Below are positions 1 to 9,378 of a stretch of 64,000 bases of DNA, in pieces; within the stretch, counting starts at the first letter, position 1; every line of letters begins with the position of its first letter. The position numbers were made by a program, and so were the translations under genes. The stretch comes from Chryseobacterium ginsenosidimutans. Its GTDB lineage: Bacteria > Bacteroidota > Bacteroidia > Flavobacteriales > Weeksellaceae. The notes beneath the pieces were generated by a model. That model saw only the letters and a program-made list of their open reading frames with translations. It searched no databases and was not told the DNA's origin. The stretch spans positions 2,170,001 to 2,234,000 of the forward strand of contig NZ_JANUCO010000001.1 in assembly GCF_024807225.1 (NCBI RefSeq), given 5' to 3'.

Positions 1-2
1 AA

Positions 3-656
3 AACAATTTAAAGCAATATATTTACCTTTCTAAAAATCTAAATATTCTGGAACAACAACAAAACATAGAAGATCCCTTTGACAAGCTGATTCGAAGTTT
101 TAATAATTCTTTTCCCTTAAATGAAAAAGAAGAGGAAGAAGTGAAAAGGCTTTTTAAAAAGAGGGTTGTGAAAAGGAGAGGCTTTCTTTTGCAGGAAGGT
201 GAAGTTTGTAAGCAGGTCTCTTTTGTGGTGTCCGGATGTTTCAAAATGTATGCGGTAGATACCAACTTTAAAGAACATAATTTGCAGTTTGCTATTGAAA
301 ATGAATGGATTTCCGACATTCAAAGTTTTTATGATGAGAAGCCAAGCAAATTATATATTGAAGCCGTTGAAGCTTCAGTCGTTCTCCAAATCAACCACGA
401 AGATTTGCTTTATTTGTATATCAATTATCATAAATTTGACCGCAATTTCAGGATTATCAACGAACGAAAATTTATCAACTTTCAGGACAGAATTTTACAA
501 AGTATCAGTTTTACGGCCGAAGAAAGGTATCTCAATTTTCAACGAGATTTCCCTGAATTAATTAAAAGACTGCCAAACACACAAATCGCTTCTTATTTGG
601 GAATCACACCAGAGTTTCTGAGTAAAGTGAGAAAAAACATCGTCACGAAAAAATAG
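3..656 (+). CDS. Crp/Fnr-family transcriptional regulator, 5' end beyond window
   Basis: The reading frame is open from the left edge with no in-frame ATG, so the start probably lies upstream. A GTG at 141 would cut into the cyclic-nucleotide-binding fold and is unlikely to be the start. The N-terminal half is a cupin-like effector domain (around GFLLQEGEVCKQVSFVVSG). The C-terminal part (PNTQIASYLGITPEFLSKVR) is the winged-helix recognition region. This type usually lacks the cAMP-contact residues and senses another signal. It stands alone and converges on the minus-strand fucosidase gene. The family call is firm; the regulon is unknown. Confidence 0.8.
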   Translation, partial: NNLKQYIYLSKNLNILEQQQNIEDPFDKLIRSFNNSFPLNEKEEEEVKRLFKKRVVKRRGFLLQEGEVCKQVSFVVSGCFKMYAVDTNFKEHNLQFAIENEWISDIQSFYDEKPSKLYIEAVEASVVLQINHEDLLYLYINYHKFDRNFRIINERKFINFQDRILQSISFTAEERYLNFQRDFPELIKRLPNTQIASYLGITPEFLSKVRKNIVTKK

Positions 657-738
657 CCTGATCACAAATATTCATTTATAAAAAAATAATCTGATATAAA
701 AAAGATCGGGCTCTGTATGTTTTGCCTAATAAGTTACA

Positions 739-3205
739 TTATTTCACCTCAAAAACATACGTTTTATTTTTCTCCGTATCAAAATCAAAAACCTGAGTTT
801 CAGGGACAGGAAAGCCTTTTAATTCAGCCTTATCCGAAATCAAAGGTGTTTTAATAGTATTTACTTGATAATATTCATTGGGATTTTCTCCTGTTGAATT
901 TTTTAATTGAGTCTTAGATTTCAGATTACTATTTTTCGCAATTCTTATTCTGCAATTTCCTCCTAAAGTAGAGGTAATGGTCAGTTTTGTTAATTGAGAA
1001 TTTTTCCATTCGATATCAATTTCAAAACCACCTCTGGCTTTTAAACCTTTAATTGAGCCATTTGGAAGAGCGTCCGGAAGCGCTGGTAAAATGTAAATAT
1101 AGCCGTCATAACTTTGCAACAACATCTCCGCAATTCCTGAAGTACAGCCAAAATTTCCATCGATTTGAAAAGGCGGATGCGCATCCAAAAGATTCGGATA
1201 AGTTCCTCCGGATTGTCCTTTTGTTTCCATCGGAGCAGGAGTTAATTGGTCTGAAATTAATTTAAAAGCGCGGTTTCCATCCAATAATCTTGCCCACCAA
1301 TTTACTTTCCAGCCCATCGACCAGCCTGTTGATTTATCGCCTCTGTAAGTCATGGAATTTTTTGCAGCTTCTGTAAGGTCGGGATTTCTGAAAGGAGAAA
1401 TTTGCCCGGAAGGAAACAATCCGTACAAATGCGAAATATGCCTGTGTTTATCATCGGTTTTGTCCATATCTTTCAGCCATTCCTGTAATTGAGCGTGTTG
1501 CCCGATTTGCATTGGCGGAAGTTTATTTAAAGCTGATTTTACTTCATCCGAAAGATTTTTATCTTCATTAAGAACCTTTGAAGCATTAACAAAATTATTA
1601 AAAACATCAAAAACCAACTGATTATCCATCGTTGTTCCCGCAGTGATTCCGACACTTTTCATGTAAGTATTTTCTGGCGACATGGAAGGTGAAACCACCA
1701 GATATTTTTTTGAAGGATCTTGCTGAAGAACATCCAGATAAAACAAAGCAGAACCTTTCAGCGCGGGATAATATTTCTTCAAAAATTCTTTGTCTCCGGT
1801 GTATAAATAATGATTCCAAAGATGCTGTGTAAGCCACGCTCCGCCCATCGGCCACATTCCGTAGAAACCACCATCCACAATTCCGGTGATTCTCCACAAA
1901 TCTGTGTTATGATGCATATTCCAGCCTCTTGCGTGGTACATTTCTTTGGCAGATTCTTGTCCGGTGATCGATAAATCCTGAATCATATCAAACAGCGGTT
2001 CATGCATTTCGCTCAGATTCGTGTTTTCGGCGGGCCAGTAATTCATTTCTGTATTGATATTGACTGTATATTTGCTGTCCCACGCAGGATTGAGCTGATA
2101 ATTCCAGATTCCCTGTAAATTAGCAGGTTGAGTTCCCTGTTGCGATGAGGAAATCAGAAGATAACGACCAAACTGGAAATACAAAGTAATCAGATCCGGA
2201 TCTTTTGAAGTCGCAAATTCTTTTATTCTGACGTCGGTTGTTTTCTTCGCCTGCTCGGTTGTTCCTAAATCAAGACTTACACGCGTGAAATATCTCTGAT
2301 ATTTTTGAATGTGAGCTTTTAATTCAGCATCATATTTTTTGTTTAAAGCTGATTGTAAATATTCCGAAACTCTCGCATCTGGATTTCCCGAAATATCATT
2401 ATACTTTTTGAAATTAGTCGCAATTGAGACATAAATAATCACTTCATCCGCTCCTGAAATATTAAGTTGATCTTGAGATGAGGTTAATTTTCCACCTTTT
2501 AAAACTGGAAAAGCCACCGTTTTGAAATTGATTTTCCCAATTTGATTATCAACCGAACCGCTTGTTCCATTAATTACCAGTTGATTATTCTCAGTGAAAA
2601 TTGATTTTTTCAAATGTGGAGTAGAAGCATTGATGGAAAAATTCAAGCTTCCTTTTTTGCTTGAAGATAATTTAATCATAATCACATTATCCACAAAAGA
2701 AGAGAAAATTTCGCGCTTGAAAATGACTCCGTTTAGTTCATAAGAAACAGTGCTTACTGCTTTTTCAATATCTAAAGTTCGAGTGTAATTTTTAAAATTC
2801 TCATGACCTTTAAAATCCAAAAATAAATCGCCCATGGTTTGATAAGGCATCCCGTAATTCAGATCTTTCGGTGCGGCTCGCGGATAAGTTGTATTGGAAA
2901 GTTTTTGAGCTTCTTCAAATTTACTTTCATTCAATAATTTTCTTATTTTCTGAATGCTGTCAAACGTGTTTTTCGGCACATTATTTCCCGGTTTCTCCCG
3001 CCCAGATTGTTTCTTCATTCAGCTGAAGATGTTCCTGAGAAGCTCCGCCAAAAACCATAGCTCCCAATCTTCCGTTTCCGATGGGTAAAGCTTCGTTCCA
3101 GTTTTCTGCGGGCTTATTGTACCTTAGTTTTAAGTTTTGTTGGGCGTAAATGAAAATGGAAGCCAATGTTCCGACAATGGAAAGCGCAATTTTATTTTGA
3201 ATCAT
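739..3205 (-). pseudogene. GH95-family alpha-L-fucosidase-like glycoside hydrolase, frameshifted
   Basis: Two minus-strand frames together make one GH95 protein of about 820 aa. The first frame (3205 down to about 2985) holds a signal peptide ending in IYAQ and the family start NKPAENWNEALPIGNGRLGAM through NEETIWAGE. The second frame (ending at 739) continues with PGNNVPKNTFDSIQKIRKLL and the catalytic (alpha/alpha)6 region, including NTEMNYWPAENTNLSEMHEP and the QIDGNFG motif. Removing one A from the AAA of GAGAAACC near 2992-2994 restores one continuous frame. GH95 enzymes remove alpha-1,2-fucose (or L-galactose) from plant or host glycans in the periplasm or outside the cell. The lesion could be a real mutation or a sequencing error. 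Confidence 0.85.
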
Positions 3206-3494
3206 TTATTAATATTTTTATGATTTACGAAAAAAAATATTTATCGATCAATCATTCATAAAGATGTACCTGTTTATGTACTAAACTAATGATTTTATAT
3301 TAATTCATGACGTATTTTCTAGAGTATGATAAGCCTGTTTTTATAAACAAATAAATAACTGAAAATTAGCACATTGTTTTTGGCTTTTTCCTGTATAAGT
3401 ATTGTTGATTATATGATTTCTAAGAATATTTAAGAATGTAAAGTATCCAAAATATAGACTTAAAAACTTGCTTACTCGTTCGATTGCATAAATA

Positions 3495-3652
3495 GGGAAT
3501 TTTTCTATATCCGGTCTGCATCAATATGACAACTCCATTCAAGTTTTTTTGCTCCTTTCCAGATTGCCTATATCCTCCTTCATTCCTTTAACAGGGAAAT
3601 CGTTCCTGAGGAGCTTCAAGTTCTTGCAGACAAACAATGTTGGGTTTTATTT
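3495..3652 (-). pseudogene. xthA: Exodeoxyribonuclease III (xthA) fragment
   Basis: Reading the minus strand from about 3652 gives KIKPNIVCLQELEAPQERFP, then a stop, then RNEGGYRQSGKEQ and NLNGVVILMQTG in the same frame. This matches the exonuclease III stretch containing the metal-binding Glu of the LQE motif and the following WNGVAIL segment. Only about 50 codons survive, with at least one in-frame stop, and neither end of the gene is present. The remnant stops within about 10 bases of the outer arm of the MITE-like element. It is a clear relic that encodes no functional product. Confidence 0.75.
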
Positions 3653-3661
3653 TGTAAATTA

Positions 3662-4000
3662 AGAGTTTGTTTAAATTTAATTCAAACATTTCAAAAAGCA
3701 GTACTCATTTTTAACGCAAAGATTTAATTCAATCGTACTTATGATGAAGTGAGCAAAGATGAATCAACAAGTTGATTTGATGAAGCGTTGTTTTCACGCT
3801 TCGCGAAGCAAATTTTATTTGCCTTTGCCTTCTAAAAATAATACGGAATGTAAATATAATCTTTGCGTTAAAAAGAATAGCGTATTCTGTTTGAAAAGAT
3901 CTTAAGTCTCTCAATACAAAGTTTTCAGTTTCAAAAAATATAAAAACCATATTTCAAATAAGGTTACAAAAATTTGTAATATAAAATTTAAACAGGCTCT
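3662..4000. repeat. MITE-like element with nested inverted repeats
   Basis: The outer arms (3662-3678 and 3984-4000) are 17-base inverted repeats with two mismatches, AGAGTTTGTTTAAATTT against AGAGCCTGTTTAAATTT read from the other strand. Inside sits a perfect 17-base inverted repeat, TTTTTAACGCAAAGATT at 3708-3724 and its complement at 3858-3874. No transposase is encoded. The short minus-strand reading frame inside (3729-3950) has no protein-like composition and is best regarded as chance. Confidence 0.6.
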
Positions 4001-4129
4001 AAATAGTCTAATAAATCTCAAAATAGTAATATATCAGAATTAATGCTTATCGTTTTCCATAATTTTTTAGAAAAGCTTAAAAATATTTAGAATAATGTGT
4101 CTCAAAAAATAAAACTTAAAAGCTCTTGA

Positions 4130-4181
4130 AAAAATTACCGTTTTTCTTTTTTAAGGAACGGTTTTTGTAATTTTTTTTGCT
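4130..4181. terminator. Terminator-like hairpin with T tract
   Basis: AATTACCGTT and AACGG...GTAATT form an imperfect stem followed by a run of eight T. No intact plus-strand gene lies directly upstream, so it may be the surviving terminator of a deleted gene. Confidence 0.4.
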
Positions 4182-4210
4182 GAATATTTCTTAACCATCA
4201 CATCTCAAAA

Positions 4211-4369
4211 ATGATGAAAAATTATCTTTTACCCGCAGTGGTACTGCTTTTTTTCAGTTGTAAGGAAAATAAGAATAAATCCGGAGGGGCAGAACAAAGT
4301 GCCGAAGCAATTCTCTTCATTTGCCATTTTATTTTGTTAGATTTAGATGTTTTTTGGATAAAAGTCTGA
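4211..4369 (+). pseudogene. Truncated lipoprotein reading frame
   Basis: This 52-aa frame starts MMKNYLLPAVVLLFFSC, a standard lipoprotein signal peptide with a LFFSC lipobox, followed by a charged linker KENKNKSGGAEQSAEA as in the mature N-terminus of surface lipoproteins. After that it turns into a short hydrophobic tail without domain character and stops. It looks like the first part of a lipoprotein gene whose body was deleted; the original family cannot be told. Confidence 0.5.
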
Positions 4370-4488
4370 ATTATTATCAAAGAAATTTTATATAAAGACT
4401 CATCTTTAATTCTGATTTAAAAAGATGTAAGTCGCATATTATTAAGTTGTTAAATTTAATTCTTTGGTTTTTTAAGATTGTTGTTTTT

Positions 4489-5187
4489 TTAAGAATGAGA
4501 TTCCAGCTTTTTGATTACTTCTTCAATAAAAGTGAAAAATGTAGTACGCGTTTTTTCGTGGGGAAGCAGATTCGGGTTTTGTAAATAATTAGTCAAAATA
4601 ATTACAAAATCATATATTTCCATACAATCAGCAGACCCTTCTTCTAATAGGAAGACCGCTTTTCCGTTTTTTGAAATAATATTTTCATAAAGCGTTTTGA
4701 ATGATTTACATTTCCCTGTGACAGAGAAAATAATAACCAGATTGTTTTTCTTTAGCAGATTGTTGATCGACGCCTCATTGGGAACAGCCCATACAGGAAT
4801 GTCTAAAATACTCCTTAATTTATATTCAAAATACTGTCCTACAATAAATGAAGATCCATAACCAAATAGAATTATTTTGTCAAATTTTTGAAAATAATTA
4901 ATAAAATGATCAACAACTTCCGGATTAAAATGATCTAGAAACTTTTTTAAACGTTCACTTTCATCAGGAATAACCGAAAAAGATTTTCCGCTTATAAGTG
5001 TTGAGTATTCTTTATAGCTTTTAAAACCCAATTTCTGTACAAATTTTGATATCTTGGAAGGTGAACAACTGCATGTTGTAGCAGCTTCTGTAATAGACAG
5101 CGTATTTTTTTCCTTAATCTCTTTTAATAAAATTGAATGTATATTCTTTTCTAATTCATTAAGTAGGTTTTTGTTAATGACGTACAT
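4489..5187 (-). CDS. MurR/RpiR-family regulator with SIS domain
   Basis: This 232-aa protein has an N-terminal helix-turn-helix of the RpiR type (about residues 20-60, around LSITEAATTCSCSPSKISKFVQKLGFKSYKEY) and a C-terminal sugar-isomerase (SIS) domain from about 90 (KIILFGYGSSFIVGQYFEYKL, with VIIFSVTGKCKSF later). RpiR proteins bind phosphosugars and usually repress nearby sugar or cell-wall catabolic genes. It is transcribed away from the FAD-oxidase remnant and the porin gene, with TTATTTTCCAT palindromes between, so those genes are its likely targets. The domain call is firm; the ligand is unknown. Confidence 0.85.
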   Translation of the reverse strand: MYVINKNLLNELEKNIHSILLKEIKEKNTLSITEAATTCSCSPSKISKFVQKLGFKSYKEYSTLISGKSFSVIPDESERLKKFLDHFNPEVVDHFINYFQKFDKIILFGYGSSFIVGQYFEYKLRSILDIPVWAVPNEASINNLLKKNNLVIIFSVTGKCKSFKTLYENIISKNGKAVFLLEEGSADCMEIYDFVIILTNYLQNPNLLPHEKTRTTFFTFIEEVIKKLESHS

Positions 5188-5431
5188 CGGTTGGTAATTT
5201 TAAGGTAAAAGTATCATATTTCGTTAAATAAATAATGTTTCTGTTTATATTTTAGAGGGTGTTTCTTTTTCAGTTTTCCATTAATTGGGTGTATTTATTA
5301 TATTATTTGTATTTTATTTTCCATTGTGAAATGGTGTTTATTTGCTGTAAAAATGCGTTAATATTGGTTAGAATAAGTAATATTTGAATTTTATGATATT
5401 GAATGCAATAATTAATTTTTAGTAGATTTAA

Positions 5432-5476
5432 TTATTTTCCATATTTTTTTAATTAATTAAATTTTATGGAAAATAA
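5432..5476. promoter_or_regulatory. Operator-like palindrome TTATTTTCCATA-N21-TATGGAAAATAA
   Basis: Two perfect 12-base inverted arms sit at 5432-5443 and 5465-5476, between the divergent RpiR gene and the FAD-oxidase remnant. The core TTATTTTCCAT recurs at about 5314-5324, where it is followed by another weak palindrome (CCATtgtgaaATGG). The repeated half-site next to a DNA-binding regulator suggests its operator. Confidence 0.55.
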
Positions 5477-5500
5477 ATTTTTTAAACAGATAATTTTATT

Positions 5501-5508
5501 TATGTTTG
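5501..5508 (+). promoter_or_regulatory. Flavobacterial -7 promoter element (TATGTTTG)
   Basis: TATGTTTG matches the Bacteroidota -7 consensus TAnnTTTG and lies 23 bases before the ATG at 5531, just after the proposed RpiR operator. No good -33 TTG is seen at the expected distance, which would fit a regulated promoter. Confidence 0.4.
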
Positions 5509-5530
5509 TTAAATACAACGAACACAAATA

Positions 5531-5841
5531 ATGAGTAATAAAGAAAAATTACACGACATTAGAAATAATCAGTCGATAGTAGACGATTTAAGCAAGATGC
5601 TGAAAAAGAGCCCAATTAATATGGCTTCTAATGATCTAGACGAAGCATCCACAGACAGGTATAAGAAATGTTCCCGCTCCTTTAGCAATTATTTATCCGG
5701 AATCTGCAGAACAGGTGTCTGAAATTCTAAGATATTGTAATGTATATGCTTGAAAAATTAAAAGCAGTTTTCCATCCTAATTGAATTATGAATTCAGGAA
5801 CCATTTTCCCCCAAGCTGAAGGCGAAAAATTTCAAAAATAA
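5531..5841 (+). pseudogene. FAD-linked oxidase (GlcD-like), internally deleted remnant
   Basis: The first frame starts MSNKEKLHDIRNNQSIVDDL and runs to STDRYKK. One base later (about 5662-5670) the frame continues as VPAPLAIIYPESAEQVSEILRYCN, the start of an FAD-binding type 4 domain. Soon after, MLEKLKAVFHPN, a stop, then IMNSGTIFPQAEGEKFQK matches the extreme C-terminus of the same family (FDPNGIMNPGTIF). So both ends survive while several hundred codons between them are gone, with a frameshift and a stop codon besides. The intact enzyme would oxidise a 2-hydroxy acid such as glycolate or D-lactate. Confidence 0.75.
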
Positions 5842-6099
5842 TATCAATCTTAAACTGGGCGTATGAAACGATATATTCAATTTTTCCTCATAGTTCTGGC
5901 TTTTATCCTCTTATTTATTTAAGAACCAATGATCGATAAGCAAATAATCAATGCTCGTCGGCTTATTGGGTATAAGGATTCTAATATGAAAAAATTGCAA
6001 GTGGCTTATTCCGTTACATTCTTCTTTGCCTAAGCATTCATATTCTTTCAAATCATTCAGTTTTTTAATGTTTAATTATTAATCGTAATACAAGAATTT

Positions 6100-7260
6100 A
6101 TGTTTCCCATTAATATTCGATTATTCTTATTATTTATTTTAATAGGTAATTTTTTGTACTCCCAAAAGAGTATCAACACAATAGCCGAACCAGATACCAT
6201 TGTTATAGATTCTGAAAAGCCCAAACTTAACATTCACGGAGCTTTTAGGGTGCATTATAAAAATGAGTTTTACAATGAAACAAGCACCAAACAGGGCGGA
6301 AGATTTGGCTTCGACCTGTGTGGTCTGGTTATTAATTCTTCGTATAAAAGGCTTAAACTTTTTGCAGACATGAGATTTATGCCGGCTTCAAGCGGAGGAA
6401 CTATGCTGAAAGAAGGGTGGGTAAGCTATAATTTTAAAAATGGAGATGACATTCAGGTGGGTTTGGTACAAGATCCTTTTGGTAATTTAGATTATAACTC
6501 ATACAGTTGGTTTTTGGGAATAGGATATGGGCTCGGTTTTGAAGGAAAATATGGGATGGGAGCCAAATATCATCATAAAAAAAAGAAATGGGATTGGCAG
6601 ATTGCCTTTATAAAAAGTGGAATGGAAACATTTACAGAAGATCCCGACTTAAGAGACAATCAATGGTCGGCGGGTGTTTTGGGAGATAATAAAGAAATAA
6701 ATCAACTGTCGGGACAGGTTTTATATAAAATGAAAACAACATCTGCTTCCCATACAATAGGAGTTTCTGCAAAAGCAGGACAGTTATATAATTTTATAGA
6801 TGACAGAATGGGGGATCAAAATGCTTTTGCGGTGCATTATCATTTAGACTATAAAAGATGGGGAATAAAAGCTGAAGCATACAAGTATCAGTTTAATTCT
6901 AAAACAACAAATCCGGAATATGTAGATATAGGTTCTTTTAATTATACTTATCAGGTTGCTTCAAAAGGAAATGTTTACGCATTATCAGCCAGATATAGCA
7001 TTCCTTTTAAAAATAAAACCATCAACGAAATTGCTTTTTATAGTGAATACGGATTTTTGGATAAAAAACAAGATATAAAACCTTCCCAAATGCTTACGAA
7101 TGGTATAATGCTAAGAGCGGCAGATAATATATTTATCTATGCAGAATACGTTGCAGGGTATAATCATCCGTTTTTAGGCGGCGATCAGGCTAGTTTATAT
7201 AATAGTGTTGATAACAAATGGCATGCCCGTTTTCAGTGTAATATTGGATATTATTTTTAA
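6100..7260 (+). CDS. Outer-membrane beta-barrel porin-like protein
   Basis: This 386-aa protein has a signal peptide (cleavage likely after NFLYSQ) and alternating beta-strand composition through a terminal aromatic strand CNIGYYF typical of outer-membrane barrels. It resembles phosphate-selective porin O/P-like proteins of Bacteroidota. It contains GAFRVHYKNEF at its first strand and several strands ending in Tyr/Phe. It lies downstream of the RpiR operator region and the oxidase remnant, so it may have served uptake of the same substrate. The barrel nature is clear; the substrate is not. Confidence 0.65.
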   Translation: MFPINIRLFLLFILIGNFLYSQKSINTIAEPDTIVIDSEKPKLNIHGAFRVHYKNEFYNETSTKQGGRFGFDLCGLVINSSYKRLKLFADMRFMPASSGGTMLKEGWVSYNFKNGDDIQVGLVQDPFGNLDYNSYSWFLGIGYGLGFEGKYGMGAKYHHKKKKWDWQIAFIKSGMETFTEDPDLRDNQWSAGVLGDNKEINQLSGQVLYKMKTTSASHTIGVSAKAGQLYNFIDDRMGDQNAFAVHYHLDYKRWGIKAEAYKYQFNSKTTNPEYVDIGSFNYTYQVASKGNVYALSARYSIPFKNKTINEIAFYSEYGFLDKKQDIKPSQMLTNGIMLRAADNIFIYAEYVAGYNHPFLGGDQASLYNSVDNKWHARFQCNIGYYF

Positions 7261-7409
7261 TAGAGTTGGGGTTTTCAAGGTCTTTTTAAAGATTAAATAG
7301 TCGTGTACATTTAGTAAAATTATACAACAGCTTGTTCCAAAATGTGATATTTTAATAATTAAATTTAACCCTATAATTTATTTTTTGGAAGTTGATCGTA
7401 CAGTAAATC

Positions 7410-8306
7410 TTAGTTCAAACTTCTGTATTCATTTGGTGTTACTCCTGTTCTTTGTTTAAACAGTCTGATAAAATGTTGTGGGTATTTGAAACCCAGTTCG
7501 TAAGCAATCTGAGCAATAGATTTATCTGCATCAAAAACCCTTTCTTTGGCTACATCAATTATTTTACTCTGAATGTATTCTTGTGCAGTTTTACCGGTTT
7601 CTTTTTTAATTAAATCACCGAAATAATTGGCAGATAAATGCAATTCGTCAGCACAATAAGCAACGGAAGGTAAGCCGATAGAATAAGGCTTTTCAGAAGA
7701 AAAATAATTATTTAATAAATCCTCAAATTTTTCCAAAATTCCTTTATTTACATTCTCGCGGGTAATAAACTGGCGATCGTAGAAGCGCTCACAGTAATTA
7801 AAGAACAATTCGATATTCGAAGCAATGAGTTTTTTACTGTGTTTATCAACTGATTGTTGCAGTTCTGTATCAATGATCGCAAAAAGATCCAGTACCAACT
7901 GCTGCTCCTTGGCAGAAAGATGTAAAGCTTCATTCGTATGATAGCTGAAAAAATGATAATCTGAAATGGTTTTAGCCAATGAAGTTCCTTTTATTAAATC
8001 AGGATGAAAAACCAATCCGTGTCCCATTGGCTGATAAAGATCTATTTTATTTTCTACATCCAAAACCTGTCCCGGTGAAACGAAGACCAAAGTTCCCTTT
8101 TGGTAATCATACGTTGCACGTCCGTATTTTAAATCTCCGCATTTCACATCTTTTAAAAAGATACAGTAAAGGTTAAAGTTCATTTTAGAGCCTGTTCTTT
8201 GGTGAGCTTTTGAGAAATCTATGACACTTACCAAAGGATGCAAAGTCTCATGATTATTAAATTTATTATAATCATCAACGGTTTCAAAATTAACTGTTGT
8301 ACTCAT
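7410..8306 (-). CDS. AraC-family transcriptional regulator
   Basis: This is a 298-aa protein starting at MSTTVNFETVDDYNKF. The frame extends upstream to 8405, but the ATG at 8306 sits at the correct distance from a -7 element and begins the conserved part. An N-terminal cupin-like ligand domain (about 40-150) precedes two helix-turn-helix motifs, ADELHLSANYFGDLIKKETG and IAQIAYELGFKYPQHFIRLF, and a closing GVTPNEYR. It is divergent from the seven-gene aldo/keto reductase operon, which it most likely controls. AraC regulators beside such genes often respond to aldehydes or quinones; the ligand here is inference. Confidence 0.88.
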   Translation of the reverse strand: MSTTVNFETVDDYNKFNNHETLHPLVSVIDFSKAHQRTGSKMNFNLYCIFLKDVKCGDLKYGRATYDYQKGTLVFVSPGQVLDVENKIDLYQPMGHGLVFHPDLIKGTSLAKTISDYHFFSYHTNEALHLSAKEQQLVLDLFAIIDTELQQSVDKHSKKLIASNIELFFNYCERFYDRQFITRENVNKGILEKFEDLLNNYFSSEKPYSIGLPSVAYCADELHLSANYFGDLIKKETGKTAQEYIQSKIIDVAKERVFDADKSIAQIAYELGFKYPQHFIRLFKQRTGVTPNEYRSLN

Positions 8307-8326
8307 TGCTTTATTCTTTTCTGATA

Positions 8327-8334
8327 CAAATCTA
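8327..8334 (-). promoter_or_regulatory. -7 element (TAGATTTG) of the AraC gene
   Basis: CAAATCTA on the plus strand is TAGATTTG on the minus strand, matching TAnnTTTG, and would start transcription about 14 bases before the ATG at 8306. It supports that start over the upstream one at 8405. Confidence 0.45.
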
Positions 8335-8420
8335 AATATAAAAATCACCTCTTTTATACATTTTGCTCCATAACAGTAATATTGGTTATAAAACCCGTAA
8401 TCCATCTACCAATAAGGTTA

Positions 8421-8457
8421 TTAATAGATAGGAAATTTGCAGTAACCTATTGATTAA
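8421..8457. promoter_or_regulatory. Inverted repeat in the AraC/AKR divergent region
   Basis: TTAATAGATAGG (8421-8432) and CCTATTGATTAA (8446-8457) form an inverted repeat with 10 of 12 positions matching. It lies between the regulator and the first gene of the operon, a suitable AraC-binding or autoregulatory site. Confidence 0.4.
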
Positions 8458-8499
8458 CAATTTTGCTTCTTAGTGAAGCTTATTATTAAAATTTATAAA

Positions 8500-9351
8500 A
8501 TGAAAAATATTACATTAAATAACGGCGTAGAAATGCCCATTTTAGGATTTGGAGTATTTCAGGTTCCTGATCCTGCAGAATGTGAAAAAGCAGTAATCGA
8601 AGCCATCGAAACAGGTTACCGACTAATCGACACCGCAGCTTCTTATATGAACGAAGCAGCCGTAGGAAATGCAATCAAAAAAAGCGGAGTTCCGAGAGAA
8701 GAACTATTTATCACCACCAAACTTTGGATTGACGGAACCGGCTACGAGAAAACAAAAGAAGCCTTCCAAAAATCATTAGAATTACTTCAATTGGATTATC
8801 TTGATTTATACCTTATTCATCAACCTTACGGAGATGTTTTTGGTTCTTGGAAAGCAATGCAGGAATTGTATCATGAAGGAAAGATAAGAGCAATCGGCGT
8901 TTCAAATTTCCATCCCGACAGAATTGCAGATCTAATTGCCAATAGCGGATTTACACCTGCAATCAACCAAATCGAAACCCATCCTTTTCATCAACAGGCA
9001 GAAACTCAGAATTTCCTTGAGGAAAATAATGTTCAGATAGAATCTTGGGGACCTTTTGCAGAAGGGAAAAATGATATTTTCAAGAATGAAGTTTTAACCG
9101 ATATTTCAGCTAAATATAACAAATCGGTTGCGCAGGTTATTCTTCGTTGGCTGACTCAGCGAGGTGTTATTGTAATTCCTAAATCTGTAAAAAAAGAAAG
9201 AATGGTCGAGAATTTTGACATTTTCGATTTTGAACTTTCATCAGAAGATATGGAAACCATTAAAACTTTGGATACCAATGCAAGTCTCTTTTTCGACCAC
9301 AGAGATCCGAAAATGGTGAAATTCCTTAGCGAACGTCCTCTGAACCGATAA
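8500..9351 (+). CDS. Aldo/keto reductase (2,5-diketogluconate reductase type)
   Basis: This 283-aa protein starts at MKNITLNNGVEMPILGFGVF (an upstream GTG at 8473 is in frame but adds no conserved residues). It is a single-domain TIM barrel. The catalytic tetrad is visible as Asp and Tyr in DTAASYMNEAAVG, Lys in ITTKLW and His in LIHQPYG. The C-terminal NADPH site IPKSVKKERMVEN is intact. It reduces aldehydes or ketones with NADPH in the cytoplasm. It is first in a seven-gene operon, 27 bases before the next gene. Family certain, substrate unknown. Confidence 0.92.
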   Translation: MKNITLNNGVEMPILGFGVFQVPDPAECEKAVIEAIETGYRLIDTAASYMNEAAVGNAIKKSGVPREELFITTKLWIDGTGYEKTKEAFQKSLELLQLDYLDLYLIHQPYGDVFGSWKAMQELYHEGKIRAIGVSNFHPDRIADLIANSGFTPAINQIETHPFHQQAETQNFLEENNVQIESWGPFAEGKNDIFKNEVLTDISAKYNKSVAQVILRWLTQRGVIVIPKSVKKERMVENFDIFDFELSSEDMETIKTLDTNASLFFDHRDPKMVKFLSERPLNR

Positions 9352-9378
9352 AAAATTAATCACCAAAAACAATATTAA

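Larger units (their letters stand above)
3206..4488. other. Gene-poor decayed interval
   Basis: No intact gene lies in this 1.28-kb stretch. It holds, in order, an exonuclease III remnant, a MITE-like inverted-repeat element, a terminator-like hairpin and a truncated lipoprotein reading frame, each listed separately. Together they indicate a site of repeated insertion and deletion. Confidence 0.7.

Noticed and set aside
3729..3950. 73-codon minus-strand reading frame inside the MITE-like element
   Set aside because: Its borders and sequence are set by the inverted repeats, and it has no protein-like motif.
5863..6033. Two short frames (MKRYIQFFLIVLAFILLFI, and 34 codons from 5929)
   Set aside because: Too short and without conserved context; probably part of the decayed region behind the FAD-oxidase remnant.
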